Positions 1 through 6,320 are shown, counted from the stretch's first letter. The stretch: 11,109 nt of DNA from Hadesarchaea archaeon (GCA_004347925.1 QNVD01000159.1:1098-12206); one strand, 5' to 3'. A program made the numbers and translations. Notes: a model not told the origin generated them from the sequence alone.

Positions 1-17
1 CTCATGGTGAGCTTCAT
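1..17 (-). CDS. possible start of the next gene downstream of hisC (partial)
   Basis: Four bases after the hisC stop codon an ATG opens at base 17 on the minus strand and stays open to the window edge, giving only M-K-L-T-M. A second in-frame ATG sits at bases 5-3. A GAGGG stretch lies just upstream of the first ATG, inside the hisC stop region; that spacing is tight, but similar tight spacing is seen at the L4 and PHP starts here. Tight packing suggests a third gene in the PHP-hisC unit. Five codons are too few to name a product, and the real start could be outside the window. Confidence 0.35.
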
Positions 18-21
18 TCCC

Positions 22-1095
22 TCACCTCCTCAACTTCCCGAGGGCTTCTATGAGTCTTTCGTTTTCTTCTTTTCTCCCCACCGTTATCCTCACCCACTCC
101 CTCCCCGCGCCCCTGAAGGAGGAGAGGTCCCTTATCAGGATACCCCTCCTGTGGAGCTCCCGGCAGAGCCCGGTGGCCGTGAGCCCCAGCCGGGAGGTGT
201 TGGCCATGAGGAAGTTGGCCTCGGAGGGCAGGACCCTGAGGCCCAGGCGGACGAGCTCTCCCCTGAGGCGCTCCCTCTCCCTCCTCACCTCCTCCACCAC
301 CCTCCTGAGGTACCCCCTGTCCCTGAGGGCGGCCAGGGCGGCCACCTGGGCCAGCCTGTTCACGTTGAAGGGCTGGCGCAGGCGCTCCATCGCCGAGACC
401 AGCCCCGGATCGGCCAGCAGGTACCCCACCCTTAGCCCCGCCAGGCCGAAGGCCTTGGAGAAGGTCCTGAGCACCACCAGGTTCTCCCTCCCCCTCACCC
501 ACCTGGCCAGGGACCCCAGCGAGGAGAACTCCACGTAGGCCTCGTCCACCACCACCACGGTCCCCGTCTCCAGCATCCCCTCCACCGCCTCCTCGGGCAG
601 GCAGCCCCCCGTGGGGTTGTTCGGCCTCCCCAGGAAGACCATCTTCACCCTCCGGCAGAGGGAGATCAGCTCCCGGGGGTCCCACTCCAGGTCCCTCCCG
701 GTGTAGAAGAGGGGAACCCCCCCGCTGAGCCTCACCCCGGTCTCGTAGAAGCTGAAGGAGGGGAGGGGAAGGAGGACGCGGTCGCCGGGGTCCAGGAGGG
801 CCCTGCAGAGGAGATCCATGAGCTCGTCCGAGCCGTTCCCCACCAGCACCTCCTCCTCCGAGAGTCCCACGTACCTCCCCACGGCCCTCCTCAGCTCACC
901 GGAGCGCGGGTCGGGGTAGAAGCCCACCGAGGGGAGGGCCTCCCTCAGGGCCCTCAGGACGAGGGGGGAGGGGCCGAAGGGGCTCTCGTTGGAGGCCAGG
1001 TTGATCAGCCCCCTCCTCCTCCCGTACTCCTCGGCGAAGGGGTAGGGTTTCCCCGACCTCAGGAACTCCCTCGCCCTCCCGGAGAGGAGCCTCAA
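22..1095 (-). CDS. hisC: histidinol-phosphate aminotransferase
   Basis: A PLP-dependent class I/II aminotransferase of 357 residues, the usual size for HisC. It should convert imidazole-acetol phosphate and glutamate to L-histidinol phosphate and 2-oxoglutarate in the cytoplasm. Visible family marks are LASNESPFGPSP near residues 33-44, GNGSDE at 87-91, the NNPTG turn at 159-163, DEAY at 184-187 (Asp binds the PLP pyridine nitrogen), the Schiff-base lysine in TFSKAFGLAGLRVGY (Lys214), and the carboxylate-binding arginine in WVRITVG (Arg336). The start is TTG, sharing four bases (TTGA) with the stop of the PHP gene upstream; no in-frame ATG gives a complete N-terminus. Pairing with a PHP phosphatase supports HisC over an aromatic or alanine aminotransferase of the same fold, but a broad-specificity enzyme that also serves Tyr/Phe synthesis is possible. 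Confidence 0.92.
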   Translation of the reverse strand: MRLLSGRAREFLRSGKPYPFAEEYGRRRGLINLASNESPFGPSPLVLRALREALPSVGFYPDPRSGELRRAVGRYVGLSEEEVLVGNGSDELMDLLCRALLDPGDRVLLPLPSFSFYETGVRLSGGVPLFYTGRDLEWDPRELISLCRRVKMVFLGRPNNPTGGCLPEEAVEGMLETGTVVVVDEAYVEFSSLGSLARWVRGRENLVVLRTFSKAFGLAGLRVGYLLADPGLVSAMERLRQPFNVNRLAQVAALAALRDRGYLRRVVEEVRRERERLRGELVRLGLRVLPSEANFLMANTSRLGLTATGLCRELHRRGILIRDLSSFRGAGREWVRITVGRKEENERLIEALGKLRR

Positions 1096-1751
1096 TACCC
1101 CAGCCTCTTCAGCAGCTCCCGGGGGTTCTCCGTCACGGCCCTCTCGGCCTCCCTTTCCTCCAGTCCCGCCCCCAGGGCCACCCTTTTGGCCTCCTCCTGG
1201 GTGAGGAGGTCCTCAGGTTCGTGGGCGTCGGAGTTCACCAGGAGCTTGCATCCCTCCTCCAGGGCCACCCTGGCCACCCAGCCGTTGGTGAGGGAGTGCC
1301 CCCTTCTGGAGGTGAGCTCCAGGTACACCCCCGCCTTCCCCGCCTTCCCCGCCAGCTCCCTGGTGAGGAAGCCCGGGTGGGCCAGAAGGTCCACCTCCCC
1401 GCAGCTCAGGGCGGCCTCGTTGGTTCCCGGGGGAACGGGCTCCACCGGGCTCTCCCCGTGCACCACCACCAGAGCGGCCCCCAGCTTCCTCGCCCTCCTG
1501 GCCATCCTCCCGATGCTGGAGGGGGGCAGGTGCGTGAGCTCCACGCCCGGCAGGAGCCTGATCCCCATGTTCCGGTTCACCTCCTCCGCCGCCCTGAGCA
1601 GCGCGGGAAGGAGGGTCTCCAGGTTGGAGGGGTCGACGTGGTCGGTGATGGCCAGGGCCGCGTGACCCTTGGCCTCCGCCCTCCTGGCCAGCTCCACCGG
1701 GAGCACCGCCCCGTCGCTGAGGAGGGAGTGGGTGTGGAGTTCCACTCGCAT
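1092..1751 (-). CDS. PHP-domain phosphoesterase, candidate histidinol-phosphate phosphatase
   Basis: A single-domain PHP protein of 219 residues. The metal-site motifs are in order: HTHSLLSDG with His6 and His8, ITDH with Asp37 and His38, GVEL with Glu71, VVVHGE with His98, AHPG with His125, and NSDAH with Asp175 and His177. These match the usual PHP trinuclear metal site, so a hydrolytic phosphoesterase is likely. It overlaps hisC by four bases, and PHP proteins of the HisK/HisJ type remove phosphate from histidinol phosphate, the step right after HisC. I therefore infer a histidinol-phosphatase role. The family also includes 3',5'-nucleotide phosphatases and polymerase-associated domains, and this protein is shorter than typical bacterial HisK, so substrate is not settled by sequence. 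The ATG start is preceded directly by a GGGGAG stretch. It is the first gene after the intergenic gap and so probably has its own promoter. Confidence 0.8.
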   Translation of the reverse strand: MRVELHTHSLLSDGAVLPVELARRAEAKGHAALAITDHVDPSNLETLLPALLRAAEEVNRNMGIRLLPGVELTHLPPSSIGRMARRARKLGAALVVVHGESPVEPVPPGTNEAALSCGEVDLLAHPGFLTRELAGKAGKAGVYLELTSRRGHSLTNGWVARVALEEGCKLLVNSDAHEPEDLLTQEEAKRVALGAGLEEREAERAVTENPRELLKRLGY

Positions 1752-1769
1752 CTCCCCTCTAGGGGACGG

Positions 1770-1781
1770 GATTTCTTATCC
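1770..1781 (-). promoter_or_regulatory. possible TATA element for the PHP-hisC unit (leaderless option)
   Basis: On the minus strand this reads GGATAAGAAATC, an A-rich patch in GC-rich DNA. It is centred about 25 bases before the PHP ATG, the distance expected for an archaeal TATA box serving a leaderless transcript. The match to the TATA consensus is only partial. The element at 1827-1836 is an alternative. Confidence 0.3.
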
Positions 1782-1826
1782 GTTTGCCCCGGGCCCCTGG
1801 CTCCCTTTGAGCAGGGGACAGGCCCT

Positions 1827-1836
1827 CCTTTTAAGG
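1827..1836 (-). promoter_or_regulatory. possible TATA element for the PHP-hisC unit (leadered option)
   Basis: The minus strand reads CCTTAAAAGG, a reasonable archaeal TATA box. Transcription would begin near 1806, giving a leader of roughly 55 bases before the PHP start, which would include the purine-rich SD-like stretch at 1752-1757. A transcription-start map would decide between this and 1770-1781. Confidence 0.35.
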
Positions 1837-1926
1837 CACCTAACCCCCCCAAGCGCCCCATCTTCCCTGAGCTCGTGTTGAAGGTCGGAACCCGGAACCT
1901 CCCAGGGGGAGCGTTCTCCTCAGGGG

Positions 1927-1934
1927 CTTATATC
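1927..1934 (+). promoter_or_regulatory. archaeal TATA box on the plus strand
   Basis: CTTATATC is the best match to an archaeal TATA box in the intergenic gap and faces away from the PHP gene. Its centre lies 26 bases before the ATG at 1957, the expected spacing for a leaderless mRNA starting at that ATG. A short GGAG-cgtt-CTCC hairpin-like sequence lies just upstream near 1908-1919. It implies a plus-strand transcript opposite to all other genes here; that transcript could be coding (see 1957-2114) or a non-coding RNA. Confidence 0.5.
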
Positions 1935-1956
1935 CGGAGTGTTGCATGAAGGGAAG

Positions 1957-2114
1957 ATGCGAAGGGTGGAGGACTGCCCCTACCGCACGAGGAAGGACTC
2001 CGGATGCCGCTGCCTTCTCCTCGATGCCCCCTGCCCCTTCACCCCTACCGCCCTTTGGAGATGTGCCCCCAATACCTCAAGGCCCCCGCCCCGCCTCCCG
2101 GGGAGGGCCGTTAG
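1957..2114 (+). pseudogene. small Cys-rich protein gene, apparently frameshifted
   Basis: The only plus-strand gene candidate. From the ATG at 1957 the frame gives MRRVEDCPYR followed by C17-x-C19 and APCPF at 24-28. Codon choice there (AGG, AAG, GAC, TGC) resembles the neighbouring real genes. In this frame the later sequence becomes Pro/Ser-rich and looks non-coding. In the frame one base back, bases 2043-2111 encode PYRPLEMCPQYLKAPAPPPG and three more residues, then TAG at 2112. Joining the two frames near 2038-2055 gives a protein of about 52 residues with CPY, C-x-C, CPF and MCPQYLK elements, which looks like a compact zinc- or Fe-S-binding domain. The start sits at the right distance from the TATA box at 1927-1934. 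The break may be a real mutation, or an assembly error in the C-rich runs at 2025-2045. I do not recognise the family; coding status is an inference. Confidence 0.45.
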
Positions 2115-2117
2115 CGG

Positions 2118-2172
2118 GAGGGAATTCAGCCCAGCTTCCGACGTGCCTGAGTCCCGGTTGGGCTTTCCCCTC
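2118..2172. repeat. inverted repeat between convergent genes
   Basis: GAGGGAA (2118-2124) pairs with TTCCCCTC (2165-2172) with one bulged C, and AGCCCA (2128-2133) pairs with TGGGCT (2159-2164), giving 13 bp with a three-base bulge and a 25-base loop. It lies between the convergent ends of the small plus-strand gene (stop 2112-2114) and L24 (stop 2216-2218). It could be a transcript-end or mRNA 3'-stability structure. Archaeal terminators normally rely on T-runs, and none is seen here, so terminator function is unproven. Confidence 0.35.
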
Positions 2173-2215
2173 GGAGCCCCCGGGAGACCCAGTGGGTGGA
2201 GCTTTACGCCCCGGG

Positions 2216-2575
2216 TCAGCCGGCGGAGGTGCGGGCCAGGGCCTTCTCCCTCTCCTTGTCCTGGGCTAGCTTCAGGATCATGAGGTTGGAGGGGTGAATG
2301 GGCCTGGGGACCTCCGAGCCGTCGGCCTTCCTCACGGAGGCCCCCTGCACCATCACCGCCACCCTCTTCGTATCCACCTCCAGCACCTCACCCTCCAGGT
2401 TCCGGAAGTCCCCCCTGAGGACCCTGACCCTGTCCCCCTTCCTCACCGGGAGGGACCTCCTCCCGTACTTCTTCCTGAGCTCCTCGCTGAGGGTGGCGGA
2501 GAGGAGGCGGTGGCGGCGGTGGAGGGGGAGGGTGTGGAGCCTGAGCCTCTGCTTCCCCGGTTTCTTGCTCTTCAC
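2216..2575 (-). CDS. rpl24: large-subunit ribosomal protein L24 (uL24)
   Basis: A 119-residue archaeal uL24. It binds 23S rRNA early in 50S assembly. A basic N-terminal extension (residues 1-43, with the HRRHRLLSATLSEELRKKYG segment typical of archaeal and eukaryotic forms) precedes a KOW motif at about 44-71 (VRKGDRVRVLRGDFRNLEG). The C-terminus ends in a lysine- and glutamate-rich stretch. The start is GTG, directly abutting the L14 stop, with a strong GGTGATC SD encoded by the last codons of L14. It is the last gene of the operon here: the usual next gene, S4e, does not follow. Confidence 0.95.
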   Translation of the reverse strand: MKSKKPGKQRLRLHTLPLHRRHRLLSATLSEELRKKYGRRSLPVRKGDRVRVLRGDFRNLEGEVLEVDTKRVAVMVQGASVRKADGSEVPRPIHPSNLMILKLAQDKEREKALARTSAG

Positions 2576-2998
2576 TCAGATCACCATAGCGGCTATCCCC
2601 GCCAGCTTCGGCCAGCGCTCGGCGGCCTCCTTGGCTATGGGCCCCCTTATCTCCGAGCCCTTGGGAGAGCCGTCGGGGGCGATGATGGCCACGGCGTTGT
2701 CCTCGAACTTTACCCTGAGGCCGTCCGCCCTCCTGTAGGGCTTCCTCTGCCTCACCACCACGGCCCGCACGATCTGCTTCCTCAGCTCGGGCGTCCCCTT
2801 CTTCACCGAGACCACCACCTGGTCCCCCACCCCGGCGGAGACCAGCCTCCTCCTGGCCCCCCTCAGGCCCACCACGGAGATGATCTGCACCTCCTTCGCT
2901 CCCGTGTTGTCCGCGCAGACCAACCTGGCCCCTATGGGCAGCGCGCGGACGGGGGCGGCCATGCCCGTGGCCATGATTCCTCCCGCCCTCTTTCCCAT
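2576..2998 (-). CDS. rpl14: large-subunit ribosomal protein L14 (uL14)
   Basis: Archaeal uL14 of 140 residues, which sits at the subunit interface contacting 16S and 23S rRNA. Diagnostic segments are [16 protein letters not shown] (about 29-44), [20 protein letters not shown] in the middle, and [20 protein letters not shown] followed by [18 protein letters not shown] at the C-terminus. The N-terminus is about eight residues longer than many homologues; an internal ATG at residue 9 would give a more usual length, but the first ATG has a GGAGG SD about nine bases upstream inside the S17 stop region, so I chose it. One base separates it from the S17 stop. Confidence 0.95.
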   Translation of the reverse strand: MGKRAGGIMATGMAAPVRALPIGARLVCADNTGAKEVQIISVVGLRGARRRLVSAGVGDQVVVSVKKGTPELRKQIVRAVVVRQRKPYRRADGLRVKFEDNAVAIIAPDGSPKGSEIRGPIAKEAAERWPKLAGIAAMVI

Positions 2999-2999
2999 C

Positions 3000-3320
3000 T
3001 CAGCCCCCCTCCTTGGCTATCACCACGAAGGCCTTGGTCTTGCTCAGCCTGCGGCACTCCGCTATCTTCACCCTGTCCCCCACCCTGGCGTTGAGGCAGG
3101 GCGGGTTGTGGGCGTGGATCCTGGAGGTCCTCTTCTCCAGCCTCTCGTACTTCCTCACCCTCTGCACGCGCGGGATCTCCACCGTCACGGTCTTCGCCCT
3201 CTTGTCGCTCACCACCGTCCCCTCCAGCACCCTGCCCCTCACCGACAGGTTGCCGTGGAAGGGGCAGCGGGGATCGGAGCAGGTCGCCTCCGGCGGCTTC
3301 ACCCCCAGCACGCTCTTCAT
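3000..3320 (-). CDS. rps17: small-subunit ribosomal protein S17 (uS17)
   Basis: Archaeal uS17 of 106 residues, a primary 16S rRNA-binding OB-fold protein. The archaeal N-terminal extension carries C14-x4-C19[10 protein letters not shown], and the OB core shows [17 protein letters not shown] and the basic [20 protein letters not shown] segment, followed by [19 protein letters not shown]. Its ATG shares four bases (ATGA) with the Rpp29 stop, and a GGGTGAGG SD lies upstream in that gene. Confidence 0.95.
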   Translation of the reverse strand: MKSVLGVKPPEATCSDPRCPFHGNLSVRGRVLEGTVVSDKRAKTVTVEIPRVQRVRKYERLEKRTSRIHAHNPPCLNARVGDRVKIAECRRLSKTKAFVVIAKEGG

Positions 3321-3586
3321 GCTCTCCTCACCCTTTCCTCGGGCCTCGCCACCAGTTCCTTCCCTTCCAGCCTCACCTCTTCTCCCTCCGGCAGGATGAA
3401 CCTCAGGTAGACTATGGACTTCGGCACGCTTTTTACCTTTCCCCCCACCCTTATTTTAAGCATGTTCTTGGTCTCGTCCACCACCCTCCCCCTCAGCCCC
3501 CTCAGGCCGGGGTCCCTGCTCTCCAGGATCTCCACCTCAAGCCCTATCAGCTCGTGCCTGGCCAGGTTGGAGGGTAGAAGGGGCAT
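3317..3586 (-). CDS. rnp1: RNase P protein component 1 (Rpp29/Pop4 family)
   Basis: A small (89-residue) archaeal RNase P subunit of the Pop4/Rpp29 family, which binds the specificity domain of RNase P RNA together with Rpp21 and helps 5' maturation of tRNA. Family features are the N-terminal [13 protein letters not shown], then [19 protein letters not shown], a beta-barrel core with [19 protein letters not shown], and an [16 protein letters not shown] tail. Length and position between aIF1 and S17 agree with the archaeal operon. The ATG follows the aIF1 stop directly, and it overlaps S17 by four bases. Confidence 0.92.
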   Translation of the reverse strand: MPLLPSNLARHELIGLEVEILESRDPGLRGLRGRVVDETKNMLKIRVGGKVKSVPKSIVYLRFILPEGEEVRLEGKELVARPEERVRRA

Positions 3587-3898
3587 CTACCCTATCACGT
3601 CGATGGACTCGGGCAGGAAGCCCAGCTCCACCAGGACCTCCTTTATCTTGTCCTTGTGGTCCCCCTGCAGCTCCAGCCCCCTCTCCCTTATCGTGCCACC
3701 GCAGGCCATCCTGCTCTTCAGCTTCTTCAGGAGCTCCTTCAGGTCGCTCTTCTTCTCGTCCAGCCCCTCGATCACCGTCACCACCTTCCCGAACTTGCGG
3801 GTTTCCGAGTAGACCGAAATCTTCTGCTGTTCCCGGGAGATCTCACCGCAAACGCAGAGCTCGGTGGGAAGGCCGCAGCGTGGACAAATCCCCGGCAT
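3587..3898 (-). CDS. translation initiation factor aIF1 (SUI1 family) with N-terminal zinc knuckle
   Basis: A 103-residue SUI1 protein. aIF1 binds the 30S P site and enforces correct start-codon choice. The SUI1 core runs from about residue 27 (SVYSETRKFGKVVTVIEGLD) through LKSRMACGGTIRERGLELQG to HKDKIKEVLVELGF. The N-terminus has four cysteines, C5-x2-C8-x6-C15-x-C17, a zinc-binding knuckle common in archaeal aIF1. The ATG shares one base with the L29 TAA stop (TAATG), with an AGGGTGA SD inside the L29 end. A position between L29 and Rpp29 is usual for many Euryarchaeota. Confidence 0.94.
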   Translation of the reverse strand: MPGICPRCGLPTELCVCGEISREQQKISVYSETRKFGKVVTVIEGLDEKKSDLKELLKKLKSRMACGGTIRERGLELQGDHKDKIKEVLVELGFLPESIDVIG

Positions 3899-4110
3899 TA
3901 TGGAACTCTCACCCTTTCCTTTTCTCTTATCACAGTTAAAATCCTTGCTATGGCCCTCCTGAGCTCCCTGGCCCTCATGGGGTTCTCCGAGGAGCCTCCC
4001 CCCCTCCTGATCGCCCTCTCCCTGGCCAGCTCGGCCCGGAGCTCCCTCAGCTTGGCCTTCGCCTCCTCCAGGTTCATGCTCCTGACCTCATCCGCCCTCA
4101 GCACCGCCAC
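3898..4110 (-). CDS. rpl29: large-subunit ribosomal protein L29 (uL29)
   Basis: A 70-residue two-helix uL29, which lies at the peptide exit and is one of the docking points for signal recognition particle. The sequence shows the expected AVLRADEVRSMNLEEAKAKL opening, a basic middle with RGGGSSENPMRARELRRAIA, and a basic tail. The GTG start, giving the MAVLR N-terminus typical of the family, has a GGAGG SD six bases upstream and makes the gene overlap the end of S3 by 23 bases. The last 20 codons use ATA, AGA, TTA and GAA unlike neighbouring genes, giving an AT-rich patch before aIF1. Confidence 0.92.
   Translation of the reverse strand: MAVLRADEVRSMNLEEAKAKLRELRAELARERAIRRGGGSSENPMRARELRRAIARILTVIREKERVRVP
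3933..3944 (-). promoter_or_regulatory. candidate internal promoter before aIF1
   Basis: The minus strand reads GGATTTTAACTG in the AT-rich end of L29, centred about 40 bases before the aIF1 ATG. Transcription from it would start close to the AGGGTGA SD of aIF1. It would allow separate supply of aIF1 and Rpp29 from the surrounding ribosomal genes. Evidence is composition and spacing only. Confidence 0.3.
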
Positions 4111-4741
4111 TCTCTCCCTCCGCCTTTTCCGTCGGGGTTTCCTCCGTTTTGGGGGTTTCGGTTTTAATCCTTATCTCATCCGGGGTGGGGACGGGCGGCA
4201 TGATCCTGACCTTCACCCCCACCACCCCCGGCTTGAGCTTAGCGTAGGCGAAGCCGTGGCTCACCAGCCTGTGGGCGGGCTCCCCCGCCTTGCTCAGGTA
4301 CCCCTGGTAGAACCTGAACCTCTTGGCCCTCTCCCCCCCCAGCTTGCCTGAGATCACGATCTCCACCCCCCTGGCCCCGGCCTCCATGATCCTGTGCATG
4401 AAGGTGTAGCCCAGGGACCGGAAGTGGGCCCCCCTCTCCAGGGCGAAGGCTATCCTCTTGGCCATGATGGAGGCGTTAAGCTCCGGCTTCTCTATCCCCA
4501 CCACCTCCACCTGGGGGTTCTCCAGCTTGAACCTCTTGCCTAGCTCGTCCGTGAGCTCCTGCACGCTCTTCCCCTTCTTCCCTATGACGGCCCCCGGTCT
4601 CTCCACGTAGAGGGTGATCCTGGTGCCCGTGGGCACCCGGCTGAGGCTCATCCCCCCGTACCCCGCGTGCTCCAGCTCCTTCTCCAGGTACCCGTTCAGT
4701 TCCGCCAGGTCCATGGCCCTCTTCACGAAGAGCTTGTCCAC
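4088..4741 (-). CDS. rps3: small-subunit ribosomal protein S3 (uS3)
   Basis: Archaeal uS3 of 217 residues, part of the mRNA entry channel on the 30S head. It has an N-terminal segment, a KH type 2 domain with the RNA-binding GKKG loop at 54-57, and the C-terminal domain with MEAGARGVEIVISGKLGGER and GYAYAK-like HGFAYAKLKPGVVGVKVRIM. From about residue 185 there is a Thr/Glu/Lys/Gly-rich tail with no fold. The start is GTG eight bases after the L22 stop; GAGG abuts it and a stronger GGAGG is 13 bases upstream. The tail uses AAA and ATA codons and forms an AT-rich patch before L29. Confidence 0.95.
   Translation of the reverse strand: MDKLFVKRAMDLAELNGYLEKELEHAGYGGMSLSRVPTGTRITLYVERPGAVIGKKGKSVQELTDELGKRFKLENPQVEVVGIEKPELNASIMAKRIAFALERGAHFRSLGYTFMHRIMEAGARGVEIVISGKLGGERAKRFRFYQGYLSKAGEPAHRLVSHGFAYAKLKPGVVGVKVRIMPPVPTPDEIRIKTETPKTEETPTEKAEGESGGAEGG
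4160..4180 (-). promoter_or_regulatory. candidate internal promoter before L29
   Basis: In the disordered tail of S3 the minus strand contains ATAAGGATTAAAACC, a TATA-like element roughly 55 bases upstream of the L29 GTG. The tail codes for Ile/Arg/Lys/Thr/Glu and could easily use GC-rich codons like the rest of S3, yet uses ATA, ATT, AAA and ACC/GAA. No direct proof of promoter activity. Confidence 0.27.
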
Positions 4742-4749
4742 CCTCAGGT

Positions 4750-5199
4750 TCAGGCCTCCTTCAGAACGATCTGCACGTTGGTCAGGGGCTTGTTGTAGGG
4801 GGTGGCCCTGCCGAAGGCCCGGGGGAGGATGCCGGGGAGGGTTATTCCCTTGCTGGCGCTGGCGTGCACCACCCTCAGCTTCTCCGTGTTCAGCCCCTTG
4901 TAGACGGCGTTGGCCTCCGCGTTCTTGAGCACCTGCAGGATGGCCTTAGCCGCCTTGACGGGGTAGGCCCCCGCCCCCCCCGTTCCCCGGTGGTGGGCCA
5001 CCTTCTTGGCGTGCCTCCGGAAGGGGACCGCCCTCTTTCCCTTCGCCACCTCCTGGAGGTAGGACTGGGCCTCCCGGAGCCCCATCCCCCTTATCTCCCT
5101 GCAGATCTCCACCGCGTCCTTGGGGGAGATCCTCAGTTCCTTGCCCATGGCCCTGGCGCAGGGTTCCTCCACCTTGCAGGAGTAACCGAACCTCGGCAT
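4750..5199 (-). CDS. rpl22: large-subunit ribosomal protein L22 (uL22)
   Basis: Archaeal uL22 of 149 residues, which touches all 23S rRNA domains and lines the peptide exit tunnel. Visible archaeal features are the YSCKVEEPCARAMGKELRIS opening, SPKDAVEICREIRGM, VPFRRHAKKVAHHRGTGGAG and the hairpin that reaches the tunnel near LRVVHASASKGITLPG, then PRAFGRATPYNKPLTNVQIV. The ATG lies four bases after the S19 stop with a GTGAT SD element overlapping the junction. Internal Cys8 and Cys14 are unpaired in any motif I recognise. Confidence 0.95.
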   Translation of the reverse strand: MPRFGYSCKVEEPCARAMGKELRISPKDAVEICREIRGMGLREAQSYLQEVAKGKRAVPFRRHAKKVAHHRGTGGAGAYPVKAAKAILQVLKNAEANAVYKGLNTEKLRVVHASASKGITLPGILPRAFGRATPYNKPLTNVQIVLKEA

Positions 5200-5203
5200 C
5201 CCA

Positions 5204-5611
5204 TCACTTCAGGGGAACGAACATCGAGCTACGGGTGGCCCCTATCCCGGGTGCCCCGTGCACCACCTTCTTCCTGGTCTGGCTGAACTCCCCCAGCCTG
5301 TGCCCTATCATCTCCGGCTTCACCTCCACCACCACGAACTCCTTCCCGTTGTAGACCCCGAACTTGAGCCCCACCATCTCCGGAACGATGATCATCTCCC
5401 TCCGGTGGGTCCGGATGATGGTTTCCCCGTTCCCCTTCTTGGAGAGCTTCCTCACCTTGGCCAGTAGCTTCCTGGCCTCCGGATGGGTTCCCCTGAGCAT
5501 CCTGAGGAGGCTCCGGCGCTGGCGGGAGGGGAGGAGCTTGGCGAACTCCTCCAGGGAGAGCTTCTTCAGCTCCTCCAGGGTGTACCCGCGGTAGGTGAAC
5601 TTCTTGGGCAT
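5204..5611 (-). CDS. rps19: small-subunit ribosomal protein S19 (uS19)
   Basis: Archaeal uS19 of 135 residues on the 30S head, which contacts S13 and the A-site finger. The archaeal N-terminal extension (residues 1-62, [20 protein letters not shown] and [12 protein letters not shown]) precedes the core with [60 protein letters not shown] and [10 protein letters not shown]. It starts at ATG four bases after the L2 stop, with GAGGT upstream as SD. Confidence 0.96.
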   Translation of the reverse strand: MPKKFTYRGYTLEELKKLSLEEFAKLLPSRQRRSLLRMLRGTHPEARKLLAKVRKLSKKGNGETIIRTHRREMIIVPEMVGLKFGVYNGKEFVVVEVKPEMIGHRLGEFSQTRKKVVHGAPGIGATRSSMFVPLK

Positions 5612-5615
5612 GCTC

Positions 5616-6320
5616 CTACCTCTTGCCCACCCTCCTGGCGGCTATCAGGCCCACCTTCTGCCCGGGTGGAGCCCTCCTGGAGACTATCTTGGGCCTCCCG
5701 GCGTGCCTCCCCCTTCCCCCCCCGAAGGGATGGTCCACCACGTTCATGGCCACTCCCTTCACCCTCGGATAAGGCTTGCCCTTGCCCAGCATGGCGTGAT
5801 ACTTCTTCCCCGCCTTCAGGAAGGGCTTCTCCGTTCTCCCTCCTCCAGAAACCGTGCCTATCACCGCCCGGCAGCGGAGGTCGAAGGCCCTTATCTCCCC
5901 CGAGGGGAGCTGCACCATGGCCCTCCCCGCCTCCTTGGCGATCAGGATGCCGTGGGATCCCGAGGTCCTGACGAATTTGCCCCCGTCCCCGGGCAGGGCC
6001 TCGATGTTGAAGATCTTGGTCCCCTCCGGTATCTCGGCCAGGGGCTTGATGTTGCCCGCCCTGTTCTCCGCCCCGGCCCCGCACTCTATCTCCTCCCCCA
6101 CCCTTATCCCCTCTGGGGCGGGCAGCACCACGCTGAACCCTTCCCTGAACTTCACCAGCATGAGGGGGTAACCCCTCCCCGGCTCGTGCACCAGGTCCAC
6201 CACCGTTCCCCTGCTGGCCTTGAAGGGGGGGAGCTTCACCTCCCCCACCCTCCTCCAGCTCTTGGACCGGTAGGTGGGTGAGCCCTTGCCTATCCTCTGC
6301 GCCCTTATGATCTTCCCCAT
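5616..6320 (-). CDS. rpl2: large-subunit ribosomal protein L2 (uL2)
   Basis: Archaeal uL2 of 234 residues. It binds 23S rRNA near the peptidyl-transferase centre and supports subunit joining. The N-terminal OB-like domain ([20 protein letters not shown] onward), the SH3-like middle ([20 protein letters not shown], residues 100-119, and [13 protein letters not shown]) and the C-terminal [17 protein letters not shown] segment with the conserved His197 are all present. The ATG shares one base with the L23 stop (TGATG), and the SD is the strong GGGGTGATC. Confidence 0.97.
   Translation of the reverse strand: MGKIIRAQRIGKGSPTYRSKSWRRVGEVKLPPFKASRGTVVDLVHEPGRGYPLMLVKFREGFSVVLPAPEGIRVGEEIECGAGAENRAGNIKPLAEIPEGTKIFNIEALPGDGGKFVRTSGSHGILIAKEAGRAMVQLPSGEIRAFDLRCRAVIGTVSGGGRTEKPFLKAGKKYHAMLGKGKPYPRVKGVAMNVVDHPFGGGRGRHAGRPKIVSRRAPPGQKVGLIAARRVGKR

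Noticed and set aside
1881..1905. GGTTCC-like sequence on the minus strand resembling a tRNA T-loop arm
   Set aside because: There is no acceptor stem, D-arm or anticodon arm at the needed distances. It is a tandem GGAACCY repeat.
2025..2060. Programmed frameshifting to explain the small gene's two frames
   Set aside because: No heptameric slippery sequence with a following pseudoknot is visible. A mutation or sequencing error is simpler.
1752..2215. A remnant of S4e or L5 on the minus strand after L24
   Set aside because: Reading the minus strand in the gap gave no ribosomal motif and no open frame of useful length.
1946..2269. An alternative plus-strand frame from the ATG at 1946 in the gap
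   Set aside because: It is Pro/Ala/Gly-rich without motif, and its ATG is only 15 bases from the TATA box. The Cys-rich frame at 1957 fits better.
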